Below, in pieces: positions 26,732 to 36,555 of a DNA stretch of 64,000 nt. The stretch covers positions 1 through 64,000 of the forward strand of contig NZ_VTUZ01000026.1 of assembly GCF_008369935.1 (NCBI RefSeq). The letters are read 5' to 3'. Numbering within the stretch: position 1 is the first letter of the stretch; each line of letters opens with the position of its first letter. Below the pieces are notes generated by a model. That model was not told where the DNA came from and did not search any database. It saw only the letters and a list, made by a program, of their open reading frames with translations. The translations under genes were made by a program, and so were the position numbers. The DNA comes from Paraburkholderia panacisoli (GTDB lineage: Bacteria; Pseudomonadota; Gammaproteobacteria; Burkholderiales; Burkholderiaceae).

Positions 26732-28018
26732 ATGCGAGTCGTCGTTTTGGGCAGTGGCGTCGTCGGGGTGACAACCGCGTATTACCTCGCGCGCGCCGGT
26801 CATGAAGTGACCGTGATCGACCGCGAGGCCGGTCCCGCGCTCGAAACCAGTTTCGCCAACGCCGGCCAGATCTCGCCGGGCTACGCGTCGCCGTGGGCCG
26901 CGCCCGGCGTGCCGCTGAAGGCCGTCAAGTGGATGTTCCAGAAGCACGCGCCGCTGGCGATCCGTCTGGACGGCACGCAATTCCAGCTGCAATGGATGTG
27001 GCAGATGCTGCAGAACTGCACGTCGGCGCGTTATTCGGTGAACAAGGGCCGCATGGTGCGTCTCGCCGAATACAGCCGCGACTGCCTGCAGGCGCTGCGC
27101 GCCGATACCGGCATCCAGTACGAAGGCCGCACCGGCGGCACGCTGCAGGTGTTCCGCACGCAGCAGCAATTCGACGGCGCCGCGAAAGACATCGCCGTGC
27201 TGCAGGAAGCCAACGTGCCGTATGAACTGCTGTCGGCTCCTGAACTCGCGCAGGCCGAGCCGGCGCTCGCGGCGGTGTCGCACAAGCTGACCGGCGGATT
27301 GCGTCTGCCGGGCGACGAAACCGGCGACTGCCAGATGTTCACCACGCGCCTCGCGGCGCTGGCCGAGCAACTGGGCGTCAAGTTCCGCTACAACACGCCG
27401 ATCGACGCGCTCGCGATGTCCGGCGACCGTGTTGCCGGCGTGCAATGCGGCGGCGAGCTGGTGCGCGCGGATTCGTTCGTCGTCGCACTGGGTTCGTACT
27501 CGACGCAGTTCCTAGCGGACCTGGTGAAAATTCCGGTCTACCCGCTCAAGGGCTATTCGATCACCGCGCCGATCGTCGATGAAGCGGCGGCTCCCGTCTC
27601 CACCGTGCTCGACGAAACCTACAAGATCGCGATCACGCGCTTCGACAACCGGATCCGGGTCGGCGGGATGGCGGAGATCGTCGGCTTCGACAAGTCATTG
27701 CGCGAGGCGCGCCGCGCCACGCTGGAACTGTGCGTGAACGACCTGTTCCCCGGCGGCGGCGATACGTCGAAGGCCAAGTTCTGGACCGGTCTGCGTCCGA
27801 TGACGCCGGACGGCACGCCGGTCGTCGGCCGCACGCCGGTCGCGAACCTGTTCCTGAACACCGGCCACGGCACGCTCGGCTGGACCATGTCGTGCGGCTC
27901 GGGCCAGTTGCTGGCGGACGTGATGTCGGGCAAACAGCCCGCCATCAAGGCGGATGACCTGTCGGTGCATCGCTATCTCGGCGAGACCGGCGGCGCGCAT
28001 CGTCCGGCTTATGCCTGA
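26732..28018 (+). CDS. dadA: D-amino acid dehydrogenase small subunit DadA
   Basis: 428 residues. FAD enzyme that oxidises D-alanine and other D-amino acids to 2-oxo acids, feeding electrons to the respiratory chain. The N-terminal dinucleotide fold [20 protein letters not shown] is intact, followed by [21 protein letters not shown], a DadA hallmark. The C-terminal [15 protein letters not shown] and [15 protein letters not shown] blocks are also typical. An Lrp-family regulator is divergent from it. Confidence 0.95.
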   Translation: MRVVVLGSGVVGVTTAYYLARAGHEVTVIDREAGPALETSFANAGQISPGYASPWAAPGVPLKAVKWMFQKHAPLAIRLDGTQFQLQWMWQMLQNCTSARYSVNKGRMVRLAEYSRDCLQALRADTGIQYEGRTGGTLQVFRTQQQFDGAAKDIAVLQEANVPYELLSAPELAQAEPALAAVSHKLTGGLRLPGDETGDCQMFTTRLAALAEQLGVKFRYNTPIDALAMSGDRVAGVQCGGELVRADSFVVALGSYSTQFLADLVKIPVYPLKGYSITAPIVDEAAAPVSTVLDETYKIAITRFDNRIRVGGMAEIVGFDKSLREARRATLELCVNDLFPGGGDTSKAKFWTGLRPMTPDGTPVVGRTPVANLFLNTGHGTLGWTMSCGSGQLLADVMSGKQPAIKADDLSVHRYLGETGGAHRPAYA

Positions 28019-28095
28019 GACCGGACGCCGGGCGCCGCACGCCTCGCCAACGCGTACGTTGGCCAGGCCCTCGGTGGAACTCACGCAAGCATGAA

Positions 28096-28128
28096 AAACG
28101 GCGCCTCGCTTCACGCGAGGCGCCGTTT
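28096..28128. terminator. Bidirectional terminator after dadA
   Basis: A 14-bp perfect stem AAACGGCGCCTCGC / GCGAGGCGCCGTTT with a 5-base loop. An A-run lies on the left and a T-rich stretch on the right, between two convergent genes. Confidence 0.85.
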
Positions 28129-28164
28129 GTTTTCACGCCGCGGCAGCGAGCCGCGAGCGTTGCG

Positions 28165-29955
28165 TCAAAACTGATCTTCCGACAAAGCCAGCACGCTCTC
28201 CCCACCCTTCGCGCTGACAATCGACGCTTCGAGCGCCGACGCCTGCGGCAGCACATGCTCCGCATAAAACTGCGCGGTCGCGATCTTCGCGCCGTAGAAC
28301 GACGGATCTTCGTCGCGCTTCCGAACCGCGACGAGCAGCGCACGCGCCATCTGCCAGCCGCCCAGCACGATGCCCGCGAGCTTCAGATACGGCACGCTGC
28401 CGGCAAACACCGCGTTCGGATCGCCCTTCGTATTCGCGACGACGAAATCCACCGCCGCGCTCAGCGAACGTTGGCCTTGCGCCAGATACTTCTTCATCGA
28501 CTCGAATGCCGGGCCTTGCTGCGAACCAAGCGCCTCGACCGTAGCCCCGACGTCGGCGAGCAGCGACTTCGCCACCTTGCCGCCGTCGCGCACGGTCTTG
28601 CGGCCGATCAGGTCGTTGGCCTGAATCGCGGTCGTGCCTTCGTAGATCGGCAGAATGCGCGCGTCGCGGTAGTACTGCGCGGCGCCCGTTTCTTCGATGA
28701 AGCCCATTCCGCCATGCACTTGCACGCCCAGGCTCGTGACGTCGATCGACAGCTCCGTGCTCCAGCCCTTCACGATCGGCACGAGGAATTCGTAGAGCGC
28801 CTGGTGCCCGGCGCGCTGCGCTTCGTCCGGGTGACGGTGCGCGATATCGCAGTGAGCCGCCGCGACGTAGGCGAGCGCGCGTGACGCCTCGGTAAGTCCG
28901 CGCATCGTGGCGAGCATGCGGCGCACGTCGGGATGCTGGATGATCGCGACCGACTGCTTCGCGGAGCCATCCACGGGACGGCTCTGCACGCGGTCTTTCG
29001 CATACGCGACCGCCTTCTGATACGCGCGGTCCGAAATGCCGACGCCCTGCATGCCGACCGCGAAACGCGCCGCGTTCATCATGATGAACATGTACTCGAG
29101 ACCGCGATTTTCTTCGCCGATCAGATGCCCGATCGCACCGCCGTGGTCGCCGAACTGCAGCACCGCGGTCGGGCTCGCCTTGATGCCGAGCTTGTGTTCG
29201 ATCGACACGCAATGCACGTCGTTACGCTCACCGAGCGAACCGTCTTCGTTGACGAGAAACTTCGGCACGATGAAGAGCGAAATGCCCTTCACGCCTTCCG
29301 GCGCATTCGGCGTGCGCGCCAGCACGAGATGGGCGATGTTCTTCGCCATGTCGTGCTCGCCCCACGTGATGAAAATCTTCGTGCCGAACAGCTTGAACGA
29401 ACCGTCGCCCTGCGGTTCGGCGCGCGTGCGCACCTGCGCGAGATCGGAGCCGGCCTGCGGCTCGGTGAGATTCATCGTGCCGGTCCACTCGCCGGAAATC
29501 AGCTTCGGGACATAGGTCTGTTTTTGCGCTTCGCTGCCGGCGGTCAGCAACGCTTCGATCGCGCCGTCGGTCAGCAGCGGACACAGCGCGAAAGACAGGT
29601 TCGACGCGTTGAGCATCTCGACGCAAGGCGTCGCGATCAGCTTCGGCAAGCCCTGACCTTCGTAGTCGAGCGGATGCTGCACGCCTTGCCAGCCGCCTGC
29701 ACTGAACTGGCGGAAAGCCTCCTTGAAACCCGGCGTCGCAGTGACCACACCATCCTTCCAGCTGCTCGGATTGCGATCGCCTTCGACATTCAGCGGCGCC
29801 AGCACTTCACCGCACAGTTTCGCCGACTCGTCGAGCACGGCCTGAGCCGTGTCGAGGTTGGCGTCCTCGAAACCGGGCAGCGTCGCAATGTCTTCGAGAC
29901 CGGCCAGTTCCTTCATCACGAACAACATGTCCTTGATCGGCGCCGTGTAGTTCAT
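28165..29955 (-). CDS. Acyl-CoA dehydrogenase (long form with C-terminal extension)
   Basis: 596 residues, the long acyl-CoA dehydrogenase type with an extra C-terminal domain (from about 470). FAD/substrate signatures are visible: ALCPLLTDGAIEALL, TMNLTEPQAGSDLAQVRT, GTKIFITWGEHDM and the GGMGFIEETGAAQYYRDARI segment. Catalyses the first dehydrogenation of acyl-CoAs and passes electrons to ETF. The ETF subunits are encoded just upstream, but a terminator hairpin separates them, so it may need its own promoter. Confidence 0.93.
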   Translation of the reverse strand: MNYTAPIKDMLFVMKELAGLEDIATLPGFEDANLDTAQAVLDESAKLCGEVLAPLNVEGDRNPSSWKDGVVTATPGFKEAFRQFSAGGWQGVQHPLDYEGQGLPKLIATPCVEMLNASNLSFALCPLLTDGAIEALLTAGSEAQKQTYVPKLISGEWTGTMNLTEPQAGSDLAQVRTRAEPQGDGSFKLFGTKIFITWGEHDMAKNIAHLVLARTPNAPEGVKGISLFIVPKFLVNEDGSLGERNDVHCVSIEHKLGIKASPTAVLQFGDHGGAIGHLIGEENRGLEYMFIMMNAARFAVGMQGVGISDRAYQKAVAYAKDRVQSRPVDGSAKQSVAIIQHPDVRRMLATMRGLTEASRALAYVAAAHCDIAHRHPDEAQRAGHQALYEFLVPIVKGWSTELSIDVTSLGVQVHGGMGFIEETGAAQYYRDARILPIYEGTTAIQANDLIGRKTVRDGGKVAKSLLADVGATVEALGSQQGPAFESMKKYLAQGQRSLSAAVDFVVANTKGDPNAVFAGSVPYLKLAGIVLGGWQMARALLVAVRKRDEDPSFYGAKIATAQFYAEHVLPQASALEASIVSAKGGESVLALSEDQF

Positions 29956-29978
29956 TTTCGTTCTCCTCCTGCCTCGAT

Positions 29979-30018
29979 AAAAAAAAGGGCGCTGGACTCG
30001 TTCGGTCCTGCGCCCTTC
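29979..30018 (-). terminator. Terminator between etfA and the acyl-CoA dehydrogenase gene
   Basis: On the minus strand, AAGGGCGC-AGGAC-loop-GTCC-AGCGCCC is followed by TTTTTTT. It is a classic intrinsic terminator 47 bases after the etfA stop and before the acyl-CoA dehydrogenase start. Confidence 0.85.
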
Positions 30019-30064
30019 GTGTGTTGCCAGACGCCTTTTACCCGGCGTTGCGGCGCTACGGTGA

Positions 30065-31000
30065 TTAGCCGAGTTCCCTGACGAGTTCCGGCACGAGCGT
30101 GAACAGATCGCCGACCAGACCGTAATCGGCGACGCTGAAGATCGGCGCTTCGGGGTCCTTGTTGATCGCGACGATCACTTTGCTGTCCTTCATCCCGGCC
30201 AGATGCTGGATCGCACCCGAGATGCCGACTGCCACGTACAGTTGCGGCGCGACGATTTTTCCCGTCTGGCCGACCTGATAGTCGTTCGGCACGAAGCCCG
30301 CATCCACTGCGGCACGCGAGGCGCCCAGCGCGGCGTTCAGCTTGTCCGCCAGCGGTTCCAGAATCTTGGTGTAGTTCTCGCCGTTGCCCAGACCGCGGCC
30401 ACCCGAGACGATGATCTTCGCCGATGTCAGTTCCGGACGATCCAGCTTCGTCACTTCGCGGCTCACGAACTGCGAAATTCCGCTGTCTGCGGCGGCTTCT
30501 ATCTTTTCCACCGATGCGCTGCCGCCTTCGGACGCCACTGCATCGAAACCGGTCGAGCGCACCGTGATGACCTTGATCGGATCGGCCGATTGCACTGTCG
30601 CGATGGCGTTGCCCGCGTAAATCGGACGCTCGAACGTGTCGGCGCTGTCCACTGCGGTGATGTCGCTGATCTGCGCGACATCGAGCTTCGCGGCGATACG
30701 CGGCGCGATGTTCTTGCCGTAGGCAGTCGCCGGCGCGAGGATGTGCGTGTAGTCCTTCGCGATGTTCATCACGGTTGCTTCGACGTTTTCCGCGAGGCCC
30801 GCTTCGAGTTGCGGCGCGTCGGCCAGCAGCACTTTGGAAACACCCGCGATCTTCGCTGCCGCATCCGCTGCGGCTTGCGCGTTGTGACCCGCCACCAGCA
30901 CGTGAATATCACCGCCAATCTTCTGCGCTGCTGCAATCGTGTTCAGCGTCGCAGCCTTGATCGACGCGTTGTCGTGTTCTGCAATTACCAGATTCGTCAT
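30065..31000 (-). CDS. etfA: Electron transfer flavoprotein alpha subunit
   Basis: 311 residues. Carries the FAD that relays electrons from acyl-CoA dehydrogenases to ETF:quinone oxidoreductase. The C-terminal FAD-binding region is clear: [40 protein letters not shown], and [13 protein letters not shown] earlier. It follows etfB by 13 bases in the same operon. Confidence 0.97.
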   Translation of the reverse strand: MTNLVIAEHDNASIKAATLNTIAAAQKIGGDIHVLVAGHNAQAAADAAAKIAGVSKVLLADAPQLEAGLAENVEATVMNIAKDYTHILAPATAYGKNIAPRIAAKLDVAQISDITAVDSADTFERPIYAGNAIATVQSADPIKVITVRSTGFDAVASEGGSASVEKIEAAADSGISQFVSREVTKLDRPELTSAKIIVSGGRGLGNGENYTKILEPLADKLNAALGASRAAVDAGFVPNDYQVGQTGKIVAPQLYVAVGISGAIQHLAGMKDSKVIVAINKDPEAPIFSVADYGLVGDLFTLVPELVRELG

Positions 31001-31013
31001 TTTGTCCGTCTCC

Positions 31014-31763
31014 TCACAGCACCTTGGCTTCGGTCTTCAGCTTCTCGACCAGAGTCTTCACATCCGGCACCATCACACCGGCGGAGCGCTTCGGCGGCTC
31101 GACAACCTTCAGCGTCTTCAGACGCGGCGTGACATCCACGCCGAGCTCTTCCGGCTTGATCGTTTCCAGCGGCTTTTTCTTCGCCTTCATGATGTTCGGC
31201 AGCGTCACATAGCGCGGCTCGTTCAGGCGAAGATCGGTGGTGACGACAGCGGGCAGCGTCAGCGACAGCGTTTCGGCCCCGCCGTCCACTTCGCGCGACA
31301 CGGTCGCCTTGCCGTCAGCCACGACCACCTTGGAAGCAAAGGTCGCTTGCGGCAGATTCGCCAGCGCGGCGAGCATCTGGCCGGTCTGGTTCGAGTCGTC
31401 GTCGATCGCCTGCTTGCCGAGGATGATCAGCTGCGGCTGTTCCTTGTCGACCAGCGCCTTCAGCAGCTTCGCGACCGCCAGCGGCTGCAGGTCTTCACCC
31501 GACTCGATCAGGATCGCGCGATCCGCGCCGATCGCCAGCGCCGTGCGCAGCGTTTCCTGCGCCTGCGTGACACCCGCCGACACGGCGATCACTTCAGTCG
31601 CCACGCCCGCTTCCCTCAGACGCACCGCCTCTTCCACCGCGATTTCATCGAACGGATTCATCGACATCTTCACGTTCGCGATGTCGACACCCGTGCCGTC
31701 CGATTTGACCCGGACTTTCACGTTGTAGTCGACCACTCTTTTGACTGGCACCAGGATTTTCAT
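31014..31763 (-). CDS. etfB: Electron transfer flavoprotein beta subunit
   Basis: 249 residues from [14 protein letters not shown]. Holds the AMP of the ETF heterodimer. The ETF-beta signature [21 protein letters not shown] is present, with [21 protein letters not shown] after it. A Met two codons further upstream (31769) is less likely. First gene of etfBA. Confidence 0.97.
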   Translation of the reverse strand: MKILVPVKRVVDYNVKVRVKSDGTGVDIANVKMSMNPFDEIAVEEAVRLREAGVATEVIAVSAGVTQAQETLRTALAIGADRAILIESGEDLQPLAVAKLLKALVDKEQPQLIILGKQAIDDDSNQTGQMLAALANLPQATFASKVVVADGKATVSREVDGGAETLSLTLPAVVTTDLRLNEPRYVTLPNIMKAKKKPLETIKPEELGVDVTPRLKTLKVVEPPKRSAGVMVPDVKTLVEKLKTEAKVL

Positions 31764-31803
31764 GCACACGCTCCAAAGTTACGAATACGTCAACCCAACG
31801 GAC

Positions 31804-31809
31804 ATTATA
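31804..31809 (-). promoter_or_regulatory. Candidate -10 box of etfBA
   Basis: On the minus strand TATAAT (in CGCTATAATG) lies 41 bases before the etfB start. No good -35 is visible at 16-18 bases. Confidence 0.45.
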
Positions 31810-31913
31810 GCGACTGCCCTTATGGCAGCCGATGTCGTGGGCCCTTTATCAGGAGGATATCGCTCCTCGTCAGCGTGACGGCAATAGCGAACGATCGTTC
31901 TATTTTAATCTCG

Positions 31914-31940
31914 AAAAAACCCGGGTGGCAACCCCGGGTT
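31914..31940 (-). terminator. Terminator of the metNIQ operon
   Basis: On the minus strand the stem AACCCGGG / CCCGGGTT is followed by TTTTTT, 62 bases after the metQ stop. A 12-bp palindrome GAACGATCGTTC at 31889-31900 lies beyond it. No use for that palindrome is evident. Confidence 0.85.
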
Positions 31941-32001
31941 ATGACCTACGTCGCAAATTCGCCATTGCCGTCGTGTTTTGCGATGCCGGAAGGCCGCCGG
32001 C

Positions 32002-32796
32002 TCACCACGCGGTGATCACCGACCCGCCGAATTTGCTGTCGACGAACTGCTTCACTTCCGGCGAATGATACGCCGCGACCAGCTTGGCGACCCACGGCTT
32101 GTTCCGGTCGACTTCGCGGATCGCGATGATATTTACGTAAGGCCCTTTCGGGTCTTCGATGGCGATCGCGTCCTGCTTCGGCTTGAGGCCGGCTTCCATC
32201 GCGAAGTTCGTGTTGATGGCGGCGGCGTCCACGTCGTTCAGCGAGCGCGGAATTTGCGCTGCATCGAGTTCGACGATCTTCAGCTTGCGCGGGTTGTCGA
32301 CGATATCCAGCGGCGTCGCCTTCAGGCCCGCATCGGCGCGCAGCTTCAGCAGCCCCTGCTTTTGCAGCAGCAGGAGTGCCCGGCCGCCGTTGGTCGGATC
32401 GTTCGGCACCGCGATCTTCGCGCCCGGCTGCAGTTCGGCAAGCGTCTTGATCTTCTTCGAATAGATGCCCATCGGGTACGTGACCGTATCCGCGATGCGG
32501 ATCAGCTTGTAGCCGCGGTCCTTCACCTGCGCCTGCAAGTACGGGTCGTGCTGGTAGCTGTTTGCATCCAGATCGCCGCCGGCGAGCGCCGCGTTCGGCT
32601 GCACGTAGTCGGAGAACTCGACGATCTTGATGTTCAGACCGTTCTTCGCCGCGACCGTCTTCACGACGTCCATGATCTGCGCGTGCGGACCACCGGTGAC
32701 GCCGACCTTGATCGTGTCCTCGGCGTGCGCGGCGGTGGCGAACAGCGACGCAGCGCCCAGCGCCGCGGCGAGCTTGAGAATGAAACGACGTTGCAT
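32002..32796 (-). CDS. metQ: Methionine-binding protein MetQ (NlpA family)
   Basis: 264 residues. Periplasmic binding protein of the methionine ABC importer. The signal peptide ends near ATAAHA (18-23). There is no lipobox Cys, so it is a free periplasmic protein rather than the usual lipoprotein. Family blocks KVGVTGGPHAQIMDVVK, NSYQHDPYL and IAVPNDPTNGGRALLLLQ are intact. Third gene of metNIQ. Confidence 0.95.
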   Translation of the reverse strand: MQRRFILKLAAALGAASLFATAAHAEDTIKVGVTGGPHAQIMDVVKTVAAKNGLNIKIVEFSDYVQPNAALAGGDLDANSYQHDPYLQAQVKDRGYKLIRIADTVTYPMGIYSKKIKTLAELQPGAKIAVPNDPTNGGRALLLLQKQGLLKLRADAGLKATPLDIVDNPRKLKIVELDAAQIPRSLNDVDAAAINTNFAMEAGLKPKQDAIAIEDPKGPYVNIIAIREVDRNKPWVAKLVAAYHSPEVKQFVDSKFGGSVITAW

Positions 32797-32850
32797 GATG
32801 GACCTCTTGCGAGTCTGCCGACTCTGTTAGCGGGTTCCGATGACCCTTGT

Positions 32851-33504
32851 TTATTTATGGCTCAACCGACGCACGAGCCAATCCCCGAACGACTGCACCA
32901 ACTGCACGAAGACGATCAGAATCACCACGACCGTCAACATCACTTCCGGCAGAAAACGCTGATACCCATAGCGGATCCCGAGGTCGCCCAGCCCGCCGCC
33001 GCCGATCGCGCCGGCCATCGCCGAATAGCCGACCAGCGACACAAAGGTGATCGTCAACCCGGCGACCACGCCCGGCAGCGATTCCGGCAGCAGGACCTTG
33101 AACACGATCTGCGCGGTGGTCGCGCCCATCGCCTGCGCCGCTTCGATCAAGCCGCGGTCGACCTCGCGCAGCGCGGTCTCGACCAGACGCGCGATGAACG
33201 GCGCGGCGGCGATCGTCAGCGGCACGACGGCGGCCGCCGTTCCGATCGACGAACCCACCACGAGGCGCGTGAACGGAATCACCGCCACCAGCAGGATGAT
33301 GAACGGCGTCGAACGCACCGCATTGACGACCACGCCCATTACGCGATTCACCGCGACGTTCTCCAGCACGCCCTGACGGTCCGTCAGATACAGCAGCACG
33401 CCGAGCGGCAAGCCCAGCAATGCGCCGATCAGTCCGGAAATGCCCACCATCACGAGCGTTTCCCAGAACGACTGAACGAACATATCGAACATTTCACTCA
33501 ACAT
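32851..33504 (-). CDS. metI: Methionine ABC transporter permease MetI
   Basis: 217 residues with five membrane helices. The EAA-type loop that contacts the ATPase is visible around [20 protein letters not shown]. The ATG at 33504 follows a strong GGAGGAG and overlaps the end of metN by 11 bases. Confidence 0.95.
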   Translation of the reverse strand: MLSEMFDMFVQSFWETLVMVGISGLIGALLGLPLGVLLYLTDRQGVLENVAVNRVMGVVVNAVRSTPFIILLVAVIPFTRLVVGSSIGTAAAVVPLTIAAAPFIARLVETALREVDRGLIEAAQAMGATTAQIVFKVLLPESLPGVVAGLTITFVSLVGYSAMAGAIGGGGLGDLGIRYGYQRFLPEVMLTVVVILIVFVQLVQSFGDWLVRRLSHK

Positions 33505-34528
33505 GCGAGAGCTCCTCCACCACCACACCCTGTTCGCGCAGATACGTCAGCGCCTGCGCCACTTTCGCCGGTTCGCCGCCCGCGAGCACCGCGAGCGAGC
33601 CGAACGCCTGCCCCTGGATCTCGTCGATCTGGCCGTGCAGGATGTTGAAGTCGAGTTCGTAACGGCGAATGGTTTCCGACAGAATCGGCTGATCGACGCC
33701 CGAGCCCGTGAACGCGAGGCGCAGCAAATGGCCGCTGCCGGTCTTCAGCCGTTGCGCGACGCGCGCCTTCATCGCGGGCGGCAGTTCCTGCGCGATCACG
33801 TCGCCGATCAGCGCGCGCGTGACTTCATGATGCGGCTGCAGGAACACGTCGATCACCTTGCCCTCTTCGACCACCCGGCCCGCGTCCAGCACCGCGACGC
33901 GGTCGCAGACCTGCTTGATCACGTCCATCTGGTGCGTGATCAGCACGATCGTCAGGTTCAGTTCGCGATTGATGCGCTTGAGCAGGTCGAGGATCGCCCG
34001 CGTGGTTTCGGGGTCGAGCGCGGACGTCGCTTCGTCGGACAGCAGCACTTTCGGCTTGCTCGCGAGCGCGCGCGCAATGCCCACGCGCTGCTTCTGGCCG
34101 CCGCTGATTTGCGCCGAATAGCGGTCCTTCTGTGCCGACAGGCCGACCAGATCGAGTAGCGGCAGCACGTTCGCTTCGATTTCGTCGCGCTTCATGCCGG
34201 CCAGTTCGAGCGGCAGCGCGACGTTCTCATAGACCGTGCGCGACGACAGCAGGTTGAAATGCTGGAAGATCATGCCGATCTCGCGGCGCGCCTCGCGCAA
34301 TTGCGCGGCGGCCAGCGTGGTCAGATCGCGGCCGTTGACGACGATATTGCCTTCGGACGGACGCGTCAGCAGGTTGATGGTGCGCACGAGCGTACTCTTG
34401 CCCGCGCCGCTGCGGCCGATGATGCCAAACACCTCGCCCGTCGGGATCGACAGATTGACGTTGTGCAGCGCCTCGACCCAGCCCCGGGGCCCGGCGAACC
34501 GCTGGGAGATATTGCGTATTTCGATCAT
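33494..34528 (-). CDS. metN: Methionine import ATPase MetN
   Basis: 344 residues. ATPase of the D/L-methionine importer. Walker [10 protein letters not shown] (about 38-46), signature [14 protein letters not shown], Walker [13 protein letters not shown] and the switch His in VLITHQ are intact. The last 80 residues form the NIL regulatory domain that senses methionine. The ATG at 34528 starts [11 protein letters not shown]. The longer open frame has no ribosome site. Confidence 0.96.
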   Translation of the reverse strand: MIEIRNISQRFAGPRGWVEALHNVNLSIPTGEVFGIIGRSGAGKSTLVRTINLLTRPSEGNIVVNGRDLTTLAAAQLREARREIGMIFQHFNLLSSRTVYENVALPLELAGMKRDEIEANVLPLLDLVGLSAQKDRYSAQISGGQKQRVGIARALASKPKVLLSDEATSALDPETTRAILDLLKRINRELNLTIVLITHQMDVIKQVCDRVAVLDAGRVVEEGKVIDVFLQPHHEVTRALIGDVIAQELPPAMKARVAQRLKTGSGHLLRLAFTGSGVDQPILSETIRRYELDFNILHGQIDEIQGQAFGSLAVLAGGEPAKVAQALTYLREQGVVVEELSHVE

Positions 34529-34642
34529 GGAAAAACGAAACGGCGGAGTCTGTCGGCGAGCGTTGTGCGCTCCCGGCAAGCGGCCGCCGTTGCTTTTATT
34601 GGGATTTGAGGCCGCAATTCTACCGCAGCGTCGTCATTCCCT

Positions 34643-34670
34643 TTAATAATCAATTACGATCTTTTCACAA
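34643..34670 (-). promoter_or_regulatory. Candidate sigma-70 promoter of metNIQ
   Basis: On the minus strand, TTGTGA, 16 bases, TATTAA, about 115 bases before metN. Assigned by consensus only. No SAM riboswitch pattern was recognised in the leader. Confidence 0.35.
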
Positions 34671-34767
34671 CGTATGGGTATTAGAGGGACGCCTGGTGCG
34701 AGACGCTCGCGCGCGAAGCAAGGCTGCGTCTATGATCGGGCGACACCAATCAGAACGGGCCGCAGCC

Positions 34768-35682
34768 ATGCAAACATCCCCAGTTCATCACGTGCGCGCC
34801 AGCGGCGACAACCAGGACCCCGGCGCGCAACCGCGCGCGTCGGTTACGACCGCCGACGGCGTGAGCTTGCCGCTGTACCGCTGGCCGGCCATCGGACCGG
34901 CTCGTGCGACGGTCGCGCTGCTGCACGGACTGGCCGAGCACGCCGGCCGCTATGCCGCGTTGGCCGGCCGGTTGAACGCGGCCGGCATCGAACTGGTGGC
35001 GATCGATCTGCGCGGCCACGGACACGCGCCCGGCAAGCGGGCCTATGTGAAGCGCTTCGACGACTATCTACTCGACGCGCAAGCTTTGCTCGACGCCGCC
35101 GCGCAAAGCTGCGTCCCGCTCTTTCTGATGGGACACAGCATGGGCGGCACGGTGGCCGCGCTCTATGCGATCGAGCGCCTCGACGCGACCGGCCGCCGCT
35201 TGAACGGGCTGATCCTGTCGAGCCCAGCTCTCGCTCCCGGCCGCGACGTGCCGCGCTGGATGCTCGCGCTGAGTCAGGTGATCAGCCGTGTCTATCCCAG
35301 CTTTCCGGCGATGAAAATCGACGCCGCATTGCTGTCGCGTCTTCAACCGGTGGTGAACGCCAATCGCAACGACCCGCTCGTCCATCACGGCGCGATTCCG
35401 GCGCGCACCGGCGCGGAACTGCTGCTGGCAATGACGCGGATCGAACGTGGCCGCGCGGCGCTGCGCATGCCGCTGCTGGTGTATCACGGCACCGCCGACA
35501 AACTCACCGAGCCCGAAGGCAGCCGGGCATTCGGGCAGCATGCGGGGTCGCCGGACAAGACACTGACGCTGCACGAAGGCAGCTATCACGAGACGATGAA
35601 CGATCTCGACCGCGACCGGGTGATCGGGGCGCTGATCGACTGGATTGAAAAACGCGCAGTTGGACGCGCAGTTGGAAGTTGA
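34768..35682 (+). CDS. Alpha/beta hydrolase, monoacylglycerol lipase-like
   Basis: 304 residues from the ATG at 34768. An alternative start is 34732. The nucleophile elbow is GHSMGG with Ser in the middle, and the oxyanion region is LLHGLAEHAGRYAALA. The acid is probably Asp in YHGTADKLTEPEGSR and the His is in EGSYHETMND. The AEHAGRY block points to the PldB/monoglyceride lipase group. Substrate not determined. Confidence 0.9.
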   Translation: MQTSPVHHVRASGDNQDPGAQPRASVTTADGVSLPLYRWPAIGPARATVALLHGLAEHAGRYAALAGRLNAAGIELVAIDLRGHGHAPGKRAYVKRFDDYLLDAQALLDAAAQSCVPLFLMGHSMGGTVAALYAIERLDATGRRLNGLILSSPALAPGRDVPRWMLALSQVISRVYPSFPAMKIDAALLSRLQPVVNANRNDPLVHHGAIPARTGAELLLAMTRIERGRAALRMPLLVYHGTADKLTEPEGSRAFGQHAGSPDKTLTLHEGSYHETMNDLDRDRVIGALIDWIEKRAVGRAVGS

Positions 35683-35705
35683 GCGCGGCCGTTGCACCTA
35701 CCTGC

Positions 35706-36506
35706 CTAGCGCTTCCACGACGGCGCGCGTTTGTCGATAAACGCCTGCACACCTTCGAGCGCCGAGTCGTCCATCATGTTGCAGGCCATTGTCTGGCCGG
35801 CAAGCTGGTAAGCCGCCTCGATGCCCATTTCGAGCTGCCGATAGAACAAGCCCTTGCCGGCACTCACCGCTTCGACGGGTTTCGCGCAGATGCTGGCCGC
35901 CAGTTGCGCCAGCTCCGCGTCGAGCGCGTCGGCAGGGACCACGCGGTTCACGAGGCCTTGCCGCTTCGCTTCGGCGGCGTCGAGGAAGTCGCCGGTGAGC
36001 AGCATTTCAAGCGCCGCCTTACGCGACAGGTTGCGCGACAACGGCACCGAAGGCGTCGCGCAGAAGAGCCCGAGGTTCACGCCCGACACGGCGAAACGCG
36101 CGGAGTCCGCCGCGACCGCCAGATCGCACATCGCGACCAGTTGGCAGCCGGCCGCCGTCGCAATGCCCTGCACTCGCGCGATCACCGGTTGCGGCAGCCG
36201 CTGGATCGTCATCATCAGCTTCGTGCAGCGGGCGAACAACTGCTGGTAATAAGCCAGCGACGGCGCCGCGCGCATTTCCTTCAGATCGTGGCCCGCGCAG
36301 AACGCCCGCCCCGCGCCGGCAATCACGACCACGCGCGCCTGCGACCGCGCGATCTCGGTCAACGCGCTCTGCAGCGCGTCGAGCAGCGCTTCGGAGAGCG
36401 CGTTGAACGCGTCGGGCCGGTTCATCGTCAGCAGCACGACGCCCGGCACCCGATACGCATCGTGTTCGATCTCGATCAGTGAAGCGCTGCGCGCGTCGGC
36501 ATTCAT
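35706..36506 (-). CDS. Enoyl-CoA hydratase/isomerase family protein
   Basis: 266 residues of the crotonase fold. The oxyanion-hole segments AGRAFCAGHDLKEM and IATAAGCQLVAMCDLAVA are clear. The glutamates of classical enoyl-CoA hydratases do not stand out, and the sequence resembles the ECHDC3-like group. The exact reaction is therefore open. The ATG at 36506 has AGGAGCG upstream. It lies next to a histone-deacetylase-like gene on the same strand. Confidence 0.88.
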   Translation of the reverse strand: MNADARSASLIEIEHDAYRVPGVVLLTMNRPDAFNALSEALLDALQSALTEIARSQARVVVIAGAGRAFCAGHDLKEMRAAPSLAYYQQLFARCTKLMMTIQRLPQPVIARVQGIATAAGCQLVAMCDLAVAADSARFAVSGVNLGLFCATPSVPLSRNLSRKAALEMLLTGDFLDAAEAKRQGLVNRVVPADALDAELAQLAASICAKPVEAVSAGKGLFYRQLEMGIEAAYQLAGQTMACNMMDDSALEGVQAFIDKRAPSWKR

Positions 36507-36555
36507 GGCTCGCTCCTGATGGTGTCGTGCAAATGCAGCCCGGGGTGCGGCAAAC

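Noticed and set aside
34529-34767. SAM riboswitch or MetJ box ahead of metNIQ
   Set aside because: No conserved SAM-I/II/SAH core and no repeated AGACGTCT-like boxes could be recognised.
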